A stretch of DNA of 41,142 bases from the NCBI GenBank assembly GCA_903858595.1, contig CAIOJL010000240.1:1-41142 (forward strand), given 5' to 3'. This document shows, one piece after another, positions 11,805-20,932 of this stretch. Both the position numbers and the translations under genes were made by a program. The stretch's first letter is position 1. The number at the start of each line of letters is the position of its first letter. Under the pieces are notes generated by a model. It was given only the letters and a program-made list of their open reading frames with translations, had not been told where the DNA came from and did no database searches. Source of the DNA: an uncultured Spartobacteria bacterium. Its GTDB lineage: Bacteria; Verrucomicrobiota; Verrucomicrobiia; Chthoniobacterales; UBA6821.

Positions 11805-13580
11805 ATGCGAATTTTGCTGCGAGTTTTCGGTTACACGGCGCGCTATCCTTGGATGGCGGCAGCCACGATGTTCTGTGCGATCGTCGGCACGCTGATGGTA
11901 GCGGTTTTTCCTGCCGTCACCCAGAAGGTCATTGAGGTCGTTCTCTTACAGCATCATCCGGAAAAGCTGGTTCCTCTGATCGCAATGGGTTTTGCAGCCT
12001 TCTTCGCCCAGGATCTCCTGAACTGCCTCCGTATTCTGGTGAACAATCACTTTGAGCAGCGGGTGATCTTTGACCTCCGGAGTGATCTCTATGCCCGGAT
12101 CCAGATGCTGCCCCTCCCGTGGTTCGACAACCGCGCGACGGGCGACATCATGACCCGGCTCGTGGAGGATGTGACCAACGTGGAGCGAGTCCTGATCGAC
12201 GGCATCGAGCAGGGAACGGTAGCTCTGCTGCAGATCGCTATCGTCCTTGTCCTCATGGCCCATTACAGCATGGTCCTGATGCTGGCTGCCTTGACGCCCG
12301 TTCCCTTCCTGGCTCTCGGGGCACTCTTCTACACGCTGACTGCCGGAAAGCGCTACCGGGCCACCCGCAAGGCTACCTCGGCCCTGAACTCCCTTCTCCA
12401 TGATAACCTCGACGGGATCCGCCAGATCAAGACCTACGCCACCGAGGAGAGGGAACACGCCCGATTCAATGCATCAAGCGAAGCTCTCAAGAAAGCCTCT
12501 CTCATCGTGATGCGCTATTGGGCGATCTACAGCCCGACAATGAACCTCCTTGGGAACGCGGGAATGATCCTCATCCTTGCCGTGGGGGGGATGCAGGTAC
12601 TGCATGGAACGATGGAGCTTAGTGTCCTGGTCGCCTTCCTCCTGCTGGCACGCTATCTCTATGAACCGGTCGGACGCCTCCATTCCCTCAACCAGTTGCT
12701 TCAGGCGGGCCGAGCCGCAAGCGAACGGGTCTTCTCGATTCTGGATGCCCCGTTGGAGGAGGGCTGGAGGAATCCCGCTGCGAGCGCCGAGGCTATCTCC
12801 CTGAAGGGTGACGTCCGTTACGAGTCCGTGGGATTCGAGTATCAAGCCGGGACTGCTGTACTCCATGACATCTCTCTCCATGCCAAGCCGGGCGAGATGA
12901 TCGCGCTGGTGGGATCGACCGGTGCAGGAAAGACCTCGCTCGTCCACCTGCTCAGCAGATTCTACGAGCTCAGCTCCGGAGAGATCCTGCTGGATGGGCG
13001 CCTGATCCATGAGATCCCCCTGAGCGAACTCCGCCGCTCCGTCGCCATGGTGACGCAGGAGAGCTTCCTCTTCAACGGCACCACGGCCGACAATCTGCTC
13101 ATTGCAAAACCCGATGCCACTGAGGAGGAGATGTGGAGGGTACTAGCCGCCGCGAATGCAGAAGCCTTCATACGCCGTCTTCCTAAGGGGCTCCACACGC
13201 AACTCGGCGAACGCGGCGTCAAGCTGAGCGTCGGTGAGAAACAGCGTCTCTCCATCGCGCGCGCCCTGCTGAAGAACCCGCCGATCCTTGTCCTCGACGA
13301 GGCGACTGCCAGCGTGGACAACACGACGGAACGTCTGATCCAGGAGGCACTAGCCCACTTGCTGGAGGGTCGTACCAGCTTCGTGATCGCCCACCGACTC
13401 TCAACCGTCCGCCATGCCGACCAGATTCTGGTGCTGGAGAGGGGACGCATCGTCGAGAGGGGCAATCACGAGACGCTCCTTGCCGCGGGCGGACTCTATT
13501 CCTCCCTCTGCAAGGAAGCCGAAGCCCATCACGCGGTCTTCGGGGAGAGCAGAATTGACATCTCGCGCGATTTGGACTGA
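11805..13580 (+). CDS. ABC transporter, ATPase-permease fusion (MsbA/LapB-type exporter)
   Basis: N-terminal TM domain, GSTGAGKTSLVHLLSRFY, LSVGEKQRLSIARALLKNPPILVLDEATASVDN. Confidence 0.92.
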   Translation: MRILLRVFGYTARYPWMAAATMFCAIVGTLMVAVFPAVTQKVIEVVLLQHHPEKLVPLIAMGFAAFFAQDLLNCLRILVNNHFEQRVIFDLRSDLYARIQMLPLPWFDNRATGDIMTRLVEDVTNVERVLIDGIEQGTVALLQIAIVLVLMAHYSMVLMLAALTPVPFLALGALFYTLTAGKRYRATRKATSALNSLLHDNLDGIRQIKTYATEEREHARFNASSEALKKASLIVMRYWAIYSPTMNLLGNAGMILILAVGGMQVLHGTMELSVLVAFLLLARYLYEPVGRLHSLNQLLQAGRAASERVFSILDAPLEEGWRNPAASAEAISLKGDVRYESVGFEYQAGTAVLHDISLHAKPGEMIALVGSTGAGKTSLVHLLSRFYELSSGEILLDGRLIHEIPLSELRRSVAMVTQESFLFNGTTADNLLIAKPDATEEEMWRVLAAANAEAFIRRLPKGLHTQLGERGVKLSVGEKQRLSIARALLKNPPILVLDEATASVDNTTERLIQEALAHLLEGRTSFVIAHRLSTVRHADQILVLERGRIVERGNHETLLAAGGLYSSLCKEAEAHHAVFGESRIDISRDLD

Positions 13581-13582
13581 GT

Positions 13583-13668
13583 CATGGCCACAAAATGCAC
13601 AGGAAGAGACTCATAGGGGCATCCGCACATTCCCCCTTTTTGTGTTTTTTTGTAACTTTTGTGGCTAA
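13583..13668. repeat. Imperfect inverted-repeat intergenic element (family B), copy 2, opposite orientation to copy 1
   Basis: catggccacaaaatgcacagga ... ccccctttttgtgtttttttgtaacttttgtggctaa. Confidence 0.55.
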
Positions 13669-13718
13669 ATCTTTTCTTAAGATATTCTAGGAATAGGAGA
13701 CGTCGAAAAATTCGTCCC

Positions 13719-13746
13719 TTGACCCGGAGTTACTATTTGGTATATT
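13719..13746 (+). promoter_or_regulatory. Sigma-70-type promoter of the ars operon
   Basis: TTGACC (13719-13724), 16-nt spacer, TATATT (13741-13746). Confidence 0.7.
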
Positions 13747-13756
13747 TGCCAAATAG
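13733..13756. promoter_or_regulatory. Putative ArsR operator
   Basis: CTATTTGG-TATATTTG-CCAAATAG perfect 8-bp inverted repeat spanning the -10, abutting the arsR ATG. Confidence 0.75.
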
Positions 13757-14083
13757 ATGCCTCCAAAACTTCAGAAGCTCAAATCCAACGCGACGGTCCG
13801 CGCCTCCATCGTGAAGGCGATGGCCCATCCCTCGCGCCTCCTGATCATGGAGGCCCTGATGCAGGGCGAGCACTGCGTGAACGATCTCACGGAAATGGTA
13901 GGTTGCGACGTGACGACTCTCTCCAAGCACCTGGCAGTAATGAAAAAGGCCGGACTCCTTATCTGCGAGAAGCGCGGCCTTCAGGTCTTTTACCAGATCG
14001 CCTGCCCCTGCTTCACGGAGTTCTTTCGCTGCATCGACCTCATCTCCAGCTCCAACAACCGCAGGCTTCGGTGCGCCTGCTGA
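13757..14083 (+). CDS. arsR: ArsR family arsenic-responsive repressor
   Basis: AMAHPSRLLIMEALMQGEHCVNDLTEMVGCDVTTLSKHLAVMKKAGLL wHTH; Cys-rich C-terminus ACPCFTEFFRC. Confidence 0.9.
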   Translation: MPPKLQKLKSNATVRASIVKAMAHPSRLLIMEALMQGEHCVNDLTEMVGCDVTTLSKHLAVMKKAGLLICEKRGLQVFYQIACPCFTEFFRCIDLISSSNNRRLRCAC

Positions 14084-14089
14084 TTTTTT

Positions 14090-14413
14090 ATGAAAACCAT
14101 CCAAGTCTACGACCCGGCCATGTGCTGCTCCTCCGGGGCCTGCGGTCCTGACATCGACCCGATCCTTCCCCAGGTGGCGGCCTTCCTTCATCAGTTGAAG
14201 GAACATGGGGTGGCGGTAGATCGATTCAATCTCTCTCAACAGCCGCTGGCCTTTGTGCAGAACGCTGAGGTGAAGAACCTCCTTCAATCCGAGGGAACCG
14301 AAGCCCTACCCCTCTTCTTCATCGACGGAAAGCTCGCTCTCAAGGGTGCTTATCCCGATCACGACAAGCGCAAGGAGTGGCTGATCGCTCACAAACTGCA
14401 GGCCACCCAGTGA
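14090..14413 (+). CDS. arsD: Arsenic metallochaperone ArsD
   Basis: MKTIQVYDPAMCCSSGACGPDIDP; vicinal CC plus third Cys. Confidence 0.93.
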   Translation: MKTIQVYDPAMCCSSGACGPDIDPILPQVAAFLHQLKEHGVAVDRFNLSQQPLAFVQNAEVKNLLQSEGTEALPLFFIDGKLALKGAYPDHDKRKEWLIAHKLQATQ

Positions 14414-16206
14414 TGTATCTTCACCTTTCCAGCCTTGTTGGGAGTGCGACACGGTTTCTTTTTTTCACCGGCAAAGGGGGTGTTGGAAAAACGTCCCTTG
14501 CCTGTTCCACAGCCGTGGCCCTCGCAGATCTAGGAAAGAGGGTTCTTCTTGTCAGTACCGATCCTGCTTCCAACCTGGATGAGGTATTGGGAGTCCAACT
14601 CAGCAACCAGCCCAGGCCTCTACCGGGAGTTCACAATCTCTTTGCCTTGAATATCGACCCCGCGCAGGCAGCTCATGCCTATCGGGAAAAGATTGTCGGC
14701 CCCATGCGGGGCATCCTTCCCGAGGCTGCCCTCCGCAGCATGGAAGAACAACTCTCCGGTGCCTGCACGATGGAGATTGCGGCGTTTGATGAGTTCGCTC
14801 GGCTACTTGGAGATCCCTCCATTACCAAGGAATACGATCATGTGGTTTTTGACACGGCCCCCACGGGTCATACGCTGCGCCTGCTCACTCTTCCGAAAGC
14901 CTGGACTGGCTATTTTCAGACCAATACTTCAGGGACTTCCTGCCTCGGACCACTGGCCGGATTGGAACAACAGAGGGCTGTTTACGAGGGTGCCCTGAAT
15001 GCCCTCGCCAATGCCGAACAAACGACTCTGGTTCTGGTCAGCCGAGCCCAAGTTCCGCCACTCAGGGAGGCAGAACGTACATTCAAGGAGCTTTCTCAAC
15101 TTGGAGTCATCAATCAGCGACTTGTCCTTACTGGTCTCTTCAAGACTTCAGAACCTGGAGATCCCGTGGCCGATGCCTTGGAAGTCCGAGAACTAAAGGC
15201 CATTGCCCAGTTTAAGGATTTTCTGACTCAGCTTCCGGTTTATTCGGTTCCACTTCATGCCAACAATCTCCTGGGACTTGATGCACTTCGGGCGATTGTT
15301 TCAGAATCAACATTGGAGAATCCATCCCAATCACAGGAAAATAGCCTTGTTACCCCGGAATTTCTTTCTATCGAGAGTCTGATTGAATCCCTTATCTCAA
15401 CGGGACGAGGCGTCATCATGACGATGGGCAAGGGGGGGGTAGGGAAGACCACCGTTGCCGCCGCCCTTGCCATGGAACTTGCCCGGCGAGGACATCCCGT
15501 TCATCTCTCGACAACCGATCCCGCCGCCCATGTTGGTGAGACCCTGGGGGCTGCTGTTGACGGGCTGACCATCAGCCGTATCGACCCTGCCAAGGAAACC
15601 GAAGCCTATGTCGCTCAGGTCATGGAGGCTCAGGGGGCAAATCTTGATTCCGATGGTCGCGCCTTGCTGGAGGAAGATCTCCGTTCACCTTGCACTGAGG
15701 AGATCGCCGTCTTCAAAGCCTTTGCCCGAACGGTGGCCCAGGCTGAAGGATCTTTTGTGATTCTGGATACCGCTCCTACGGGACATACCCTGCTCCTCCT
15801 CGACGCCACAGAAGCCTATCACCGCGAGTTGGGACGTCAGGCACGAGAGAGCATTCCGGAGGAAGTCAGCAAGCTGCTGCCCCGTCTCCGAGATCCCAAC
15901 TATACCAGAGTTCTTCTGGTTACGCTCCCGGAGGCAACTCCTGTTCACGAAGCTGCTGCCCTCCAGTCTGATTTAAGGCGTGCGGGAATCGAACCCTTCG
16001 GATGGGTGGTAAACCAAAGTTTCTACTGCCTCCATACCGAGAATCCTCTGCTGAAAAGAAGGGCCAAGAACGAGATCCCCTACCTTCTAGAGGTCAGCCA
16101 AAAGCTCGCTTCCAGGGCCTATCTCCTGCGCTGGCTGGGGGAAGAGCCTACAGGCCCTACCGCGCTAGGCTACCTCCTTCACCATCCTCCCAACGCCAAA
16201 CCCTAA
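14413..16206 (+). CDS. arsA: Arsenical pump-driving ATPase, two fused halves
   Basis: Two P-loops (GKGGVGKTS, GKGGVGKTT), two DTAPTGHTLRL-type motifs, SGACTMEIAAFDEF and SPCTEEIAVFKAF Cys sites; start overlaps the arsD stop (TGATG). Confidence 0.93.
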   Translation: MYLHLSSLVGSATRFLFFTGKGGVGKTSLACSTAVALADLGKRVLLVSTDPASNLDEVLGVQLSNQPRPLPGVHNLFALNIDPAQAAHAYREKIVGPMRGILPEAALRSMEEQLSGACTMEIAAFDEFARLLGDPSITKEYDHVVFDTAPTGHTLRLLTLPKAWTGYFQTNTSGTSCLGPLAGLEQQRAVYEGALNALANAEQTTLVLVSRAQVPPLREAERTFKELSQLGVINQRLVLTGLFKTSEPGDPVADALEVRELKAIAQFKDFLTQLPVYSVPLHANNLLGLDALRAIVSESTLENPSQSQENSLVTPEFLSIESLIESLISTGRGVIMTMGKGGVGKTTVAAALAMELARRGHPVHLSTTDPAAHVGETLGAAVDGLTISRIDPAKETEAYVAQVMEAQGANLDSDGRALLEEDLRSPCTEEIAVFKAFARTVAQAEGSFVILDTAPTGHTLLLLDATEAYHRELGRQARESIPEEVSKLLPRLRDPNYTRVLLVTLPEATPVHEAAALQSDLRRAGIEPFGWVVNQSFYCLHTENPLLKRRAKNEIPYLLEVSQKLASRAYLLRWLGEEPTGPTALGYLLHHPPNAKP

Positions 16207-16229
16207 TAATCCAAAAATCCAAGCACACT

Positions 16230-16445
16230 ATGCCAACCTACATCTACGAAACTGTGATTGAAAACGTATCCGCGAGCTGCTGCTCAGACCCGACGTATTG
16301 CGAGATCGACCAGAGTGAGAACTCACAGCCCCTGAGCCAACATCCCGATACGGGAGCAACCATCAAGAGGGTAATCATCGACGGCAAACCCTTGGTGAAA
16401 GAAGAAGAGGGTGATTCCTGCTGCAGCAGCACCGGATGCTGCTGA
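16230..16445 (+). CDS. Small Cys-rich FmdB-like protein (71 aa)
   Basis: MPTYIYETVIENVSASCCSDPTYCEIDQSENSQPLSQHPDTGATIKRVIIDGKPLVKEEEGDSCCSSTGCC; start downstream of the ORF-track start. Confidence 0.75.
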   Translation: MPTYIYETVIENVSASCCSDPTYCEIDQSENSQPLSQHPDTGATIKRVIIDGKPLVKEEEGDSCCSSTGCC

Positions 16446-16470
16446 TTTCAAAAGCCTTGGGAACTCATCC

Positions 16471-17400
16471 ATGGAACAAGTCGTCATCATTGGATCCGGA
16501 TGCGCTGGATGGACTGCCGCCATTTATACGGCTAGGGCAAACCTCTCTCCCCTGTTAATTACCGGACAACAACCCGGAGGACTCCTCACAACGACCTCTA
16601 GCGTCGAGAACTTTCCCGGCTTCAGCAATGGCATCGAGGGGACTGCTCTGATGTTGGAAATGCAGGAGCAGGCAACCCGCTTCGGCACCCGTATTGAGTA
16701 TCTGAGCAAGGTGGATTCGGTCGATTTTTTATCTTCACCGTTCAAGCTATCCGTTGAGGGCAAAGTCATTGAGGCCAAGAGCGTCATCGTTTCCGTAGGT
16801 GCCGGGCATCGGCATCTTGGAGTTGGCGGGGAGCATGAACTGGAGAATAAGGGCGTGACCTATTGCGCCACCTGTGACGGAGCACTTCCCATCTTCCGCA
16901 ATAAGCCTCTCGTGGTGGTTGGTGGTGGGGATTCCGCCTGTGAGGAAGCCAGCTACCTCACCCGCTTTGCATCACAGGTCTATTTGATCCACCGCAGGGA
17001 CACCCTGCGAGCCTCCAAGATCATGGCTGAGCGCACACTAGCCAACCCCAAGATCACGATGGTATGGGACTCCGTCGTCGAGGAAGTCCTCGATGTCACC
17101 CAGGACAAAGTGACGGGCGTTCGTCTCAAGAATATCGAGACCGGAGAAACCAGCACTCTGGACTGCGCCGGAGTCTTTGTTGCGATTGGTCACACTCCAA
17201 ACACCCAGATCTTCAAGAGCCAATTGGAAATAAACGATGCTGGGTACATCACTCTCGGAGAAGGGAGTCGGACCAGTATCCCGGGTGTCTTTGCCGCAGG
17301 AGACTGCGCTGACTCCGTTTACCGCCAGGCCATTACCGCATCCGGAATGGGATGTTCAGCCGCCATCGATGCCGAACGCTATCTCGCTTCCCTTCAATAA
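16471..17400 (+). CDS. trxB: Thioredoxin reductase (ars-associated)
   Basis: VVIIGSGCAGWTAAIYTARANLSPLLITG, TYCATCDGALPIF redox motif, VFAAGDCAD. Confidence 0.92.
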   Translation: MEQVVIIGSGCAGWTAAIYTARANLSPLLITGQQPGGLLTTTSSVENFPGFSNGIEGTALMLEMQEQATRFGTRIEYLSKVDSVDFLSSPFKLSVEGKVIEAKSVIVSVGAGHRHLGVGGEHELENKGVTYCATCDGALPIFRNKPLVVVGGGDSACEEASYLTRFASQVYLIHRRDTLRASKIMAERTLANPKITMVWDSVVEEVLDVTQDKVTGVRLKNIETGETSTLDCAGVFVAIGHTPNTQIFKSQLEINDAGYITLGEGSRTSIPGVFAAGDCADSVYRQAITASGMGCSAAIDAERYLASLQ

Positions 17401-17421
17401 TCACCCAACAAACCAAAAACC

Positions 17422-17868
17422 ATGAGCAACAAACCTCTCGTCCTTATCCTCTGCACGGGCAATTCCTGCCGCAGTCACCTTGCGGAAGGAACCCTCCGTG
17501 CCGCCGCCGGTCATCTCATCGAAGTCGCCAGCGCGGGCTCCAAACCTGCCGGATACGTCCACCCGAAGTCCATCGAAGTGATGAAGGAGATCGGCATCAA
17601 TATTTCCGGACATCATTCCAAACACCTTGATGAGTTTCTGAATCGTTCCGTCGATACAGTGATCACAGTCTGCGGGAATGCCGACCAGTCCTGCCCGATG
17701 TTCCCAGGTCAGGTGAACCGCTTCCATTGGGGCTTCGAGGATCCTGCCCATGCAACGGGTAGTGAAGAGGAGATTCTCAACGAGTTCCGCCGAGTCCGCG
17801 ACCAGATCAAGCTCGTGTTCGAGGCGTACGCCGCGGGTCTCAAGCGAGGGAAGGAGCTTTCATTTTGA
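17422..17868 (+). CDS. arsC: Arsenate reductase, thioredoxin-coupled LMW-PTP type
   Basis: [17 protein letters not shown]-loop; [17 protein letters not shown] resolving cysteines. Confidence 0.93.
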   Translation: MSNKPLVLILCTGNSCRSHLAEGTLRAAAGHLIEVASAGSKPAGYVHPKSIEVMKEIGINISGHHSKHLDEFLNRSVDTVITVCGNADQSCPMFPGQVNRFHWGFEDPAHATGSEEEILNEFRRVRDQIKLVFEAYAAGLKRGKELSF

Positions 17869-18563
17869 ACCCCGCTCTTTCACGTAAACTCCTGGCCGAG
17901 TTCCTCGGAACCTATGCGATGATCTTTGCCGGAATAGGTGCGATCGTGGTCGATCAGGTCTCCGGCGGTGCGATCACCCATCTGGGCGTGGCTCTCACCT
18001 GGGGACTGATCGTCATGGTGATGATCTACACTTTTGGCGACCTCTCCGGAGCCCATCTCAATCCCGCTGTGAGCATCGGCTTCACCGTGGCGGGAAGATT
18101 CCCTCTCCGGGAATTGCCCCCCTATCTTATTGCCCAATTAACAGGTGCCCTAGCTGCCAGCGAAACCATCCATCTGCTCTTTCCAAAGAATAGTCTGCTT
18201 GGTTCCACCTTGCCTGCAGGCAGCAGTCTCCAGTCCTTCATTCTGGAATTCCTACTGACCCTGATACTGATGATCGTGATCCTGAATGTCTCTCATGGAG
18301 CCAAGGAGAAGGGCATCACCGCTGGCATTGCCATAGGCGCAACCATCGGACTCGAAGCCCTCTTTGCCGGTCCGATCTGCGGAGCGTCGATGAATCCCGC
18401 CCGTTCACTCGCCCCCGCCCTCGTCTCCGGTCACCTGGAGCACCTGTGGATCTATTTGATCGCTCCGGTGCTTGGGGCGATTGCTAGCGTTCCCCTCTTC
18501 AGGCTGCTGAGAGGAGGCAAATCAAACGCAGACGAGCAGATAAATATCATCCGGAAGAAGTGA
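17865..18563 (+). CDS. MIP/aquaporin family channel (AqpS-like)
   Basis: [24 protein letters not shown] and [17 protein letters not shown] motifs; TTG start overlaps the arsC stop, with AAGGAG upstream. Confidence 0.9.
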   Translation: MNPALSRKLLAEFLGTYAMIFAGIGAIVVDQVSGGAITHLGVALTWGLIVMVMIYTFGDLSGAHLNPAVSIGFTVAGRFPLRELPPYLIAQLTGALAASETIHLLFPKNSLLGSTLPAGSSLQSFILEFLLTLILMIVILNVSHGAKEKGITAGIAIGATIGLEALFAGPICGASMNPARSLAPALVSGHLEHLWIYLIAPVLGAIASVPLFRLLRGGKSNADEQINIIRKK

Positions 18564-20426
18564 GGCCACCTCGCGGATGATATTCCCCCTCAGCACGTGC
18601 AGCAGAGTATTCCGCTGCGGAGCACCGAGAAGAACCCGCTCGGCACCGATCGTGGAGGCAAGGTCGGCAATAGTATGGGCCGGTGCATCGCTGACGGCGT
18701 AGCAAGGGATAATGGTCTCACCGAGCCCTTTGTCTCTGAGTGACTCGAAAGTCTCACGGGCCTGCTTGTCATCGGTCCATTTCTTTTTACGGTCACCCGG
18801 TGCAATGACCGGTTGCTCGCGGACGAAGAGCACATAGAGAGGCTGGCCGTTCTCAGCAGCTTCTTTCACTGCAAAATCGAGCGTGCGCCCCTTACCCCTC
18901 ACGGCAACGAGGACAGGGCCGTTATAGACCTTGGGCACAGGCACGGGTGCCGCGGCCGTTCCTGTAGCGATAGGAATTCTTGGTGAAGAAGCAGGAACGG
19001 ATTCGCTGGATGTTGTGGAAATCTTGCCGGTGCTCTCCATGGCCAGAACGGCTGCCTCCAGGGCTGCTTCCTGAGCTGCCTTGGCTTTTCGTTCCGAGCT
19101 TTCCTTGGCAAGCCCACGGAGAACCAGCCCAATGGCCAGCACCGTGAAGGCAAAGATCCTGGCATTCGGCTTATCGATGAACAGAGAGATCTCAATCACT
19201 GCCATGATCACGAAGGTCACGAACATAAGGGCGCGTTCGGACGACTTAAGTTGAAGCTTCCAGTCTGTGCTGGTCGCACCCAAGTTCACTGCAATGGCTC
19301 CCACCACGCCGACAGCATAGAGATCGGCCAGACCGGACATATCGCTAACGGCGATCACCAAACCCGCAGGAACAAGCACGGCGAAGAAAAGGCCGGCATT
19401 GGGGACGCCGAAGGAGTTCAGCTTTGCAAAGATCGGCGGCATCTCCTGGTCGCGGGCCATCAGGAAGGAAATTCCGCTCAGCGCCACGATCGCCGTGTTC
19501 ACGGCACTTAGCAGAAGGACACCGAAAACGATGCTGACAGTCCAGGCCGCGATGTGTCCGAGAACAGGCCCAAAGAGGTTGCCTGCAAAGATCTGGGCCA
19601 TGTAGCGGAGCATGTAGTCGCGAACCCCCTCGGCACCGGGGGCGTTGACATCACCATTGACGACAACCATTCCCGGAAGCGCCGCCATGGCGAGGCCCAA
19701 CAGGGCCGTAAGGAGACAGACCTCCAGCATGACGACGATAATGGCCTTGTTGGCGGTCTTGGAAACATTCGGGTTTTCAAGCGTGCTGCCTGGATTGAGC
19801 TTCATCACACCCGTCGAGTTGGCGATCGCCTCGACACCCGAAAGCGCCAGAACAATAGCTACGAAGGCATTCCAATTATGAGGAAAACCGCCGTGAAGAG
19901 GTTGCGTGTGAATCACTGCGTCTCCCAGATGGGGAATAGCTAGGAGACCGAGCAGAACAACCACGATGACCGTGGGAATAGCAACAAGGATAGCGGCACC
20001 GCCGGTATGCTTGGGGCCGAAGTAATTCAATGCCCCTATAATCGCGATGGAGCCGGCGGCAAACAACTCGGGGTGAGGCACTCCAAGGTATAGGAAAGCG
20101 GAGAGGGCGCTGACAGCTGCCGTCACGATATAGTCGGCAATCAGCAGAAATGCGCCCACGATCGAGATGATCTCGGAGCGATGCCGGACGCTGGCGTAGA
20201 CGCCGCCGCCGTTCGGATAATGCCGGCAGATGACCATGTAATTGACGCCCACGAGCGCCGTGAGCAGACACATGGCTCCTATGAGCCATGGTGAGCCGTA
20301 ACCCGCTACCGCAAAGGCCAGACCGATGACATAGGCCTTGCTGGTGCCCCAGTCGCCGTAGAGGATCGCGGCGGCCCTCTTCCAATCAACATTGCGGGGA
20401 CGCGTCGTTGTGTTGGATTCAAGCAT
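18522..20426 (-). CDS. APC superfamily permease with C-terminal universal-stress-protein-like domain
   Basis: DWGTSKAYVIGLAFAVAGYG, NYMVICRHYPNGGGVYASVR; C-terminal GPVLVAVRGKGRTLDFAVKEAAENGQPLYVLFVREQ...; start at MLESNTTT assumed. Confidence 0.8.
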   Translation of the reverse strand: MLESNTTTRPRNVDWKRAAAILYGDWGTSKAYVIGLAFAVAGYGSPWLIGAMCLLTALVGVNYMVICRHYPNGGGVYASVRHRSEIISIVGAFLLIADYIVTAAVSALSAFLYLGVPHPELFAAGSIAIIGALNYFGPKHTGGAAILVAIPTVIVVVLLGLLAIPHLGDAVIHTQPLHGGFPHNWNAFVAIVLALSGVEAIANSTGVMKLNPGSTLENPNVSKTANKAIIVVMLEVCLLTALLGLAMAALPGMVVVNGDVNAPGAEGVRDYMLRYMAQIFAGNLFGPVLGHIAAWTVSIVFGVLLLSAVNTAIVALSGISFLMARDQEMPPIFAKLNSFGVPNAGLFFAVLVPAGLVIAVSDMSGLADLYAVGVVGAIAVNLGATSTDWKLQLKSSERALMFVTFVIMAVIEISLFIDKPNARIFAFTVLAIGLVLRGLAKESSERKAKAAQEAALEAAVLAMESTGKISTTSSESVPASSPRIPIATGTAAAPVPVPKVYNGPVLVAVRGKGRTLDFAVKEAAENGQPLYVLFVREQPVIAPGDRKKKWTDDKQARETFESLRDKGLGETIIPCYAVSDAPAHTIADLASTIGAERVLLGAPQRNTLLHVLRGNIIREVASLLPDDIYLLVCV

Positions 20427-20446
20427 GGGATGAAAAGATGGCGAAA

Positions 20447-20932
20447 TTAATGGGCGCAACCACAGGAGCCATGAGTCTGCGGCTCAACAGACTGAGAGCC
20501 GCCGCAGCAACCGCTCTCACCGCTCCCCCCACAGCAACCCCCGCTGTCTGCAGCCACCTCGCCGATCACGACAACCTCAAGGCTGATCTGCTGGAGTGCG
20601 AGTTGGTCGCGGGCCCGTCCAAGGAAGCCCATTGCTTTCTCGGAAGGTTCCTCGCAAGTACGGAGTTCGATCCGCACGGGTTTTCCCTGAAGATGGGGAA
20701 AATTTTCCTTCATCTCGCCGTCCAGGATGAAGGAGACATAGGCATTCAGCTTTTCCTGGAGTTGGAAGAGCTGTCGCTCTCCATGCTCCCAGGAACGGGT
20801 CTCGAACATCGCAAGCACCAGGACATCCTCGCGGGTGTCGTGGGCAAAGGCGTCCAGCATACCGGCCCGCTCGATCCCCGAACCGGGCGGAGGGGAATTC
20901 GTGCCGGTTAGATCTTCGCGGAGGGAAACCAT
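20447..20932 (-). CDS. Hypothetical protein with Cys-rich C-terminal tail
   Basis: ...VIGEVAADSGGCCGGSGESGCCGGSQSVEPQTHGSCGCAH; start uncertain. Confidence 0.65.
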   Translation of the reverse strand: MVSLREDLTGTNSPPPGSGIERAGMLDAFAHDTREDVLVLAMFETRSWEHGERQLFQLQEKLNAYVSFILDGEMKENFPHLQGKPVRIELRTCEEPSEKAMGFLGRARDQLALQQISLEVVVIGEVAADSGGCCGGSGESGCCGGSQSVEPQTHGSCGCAH

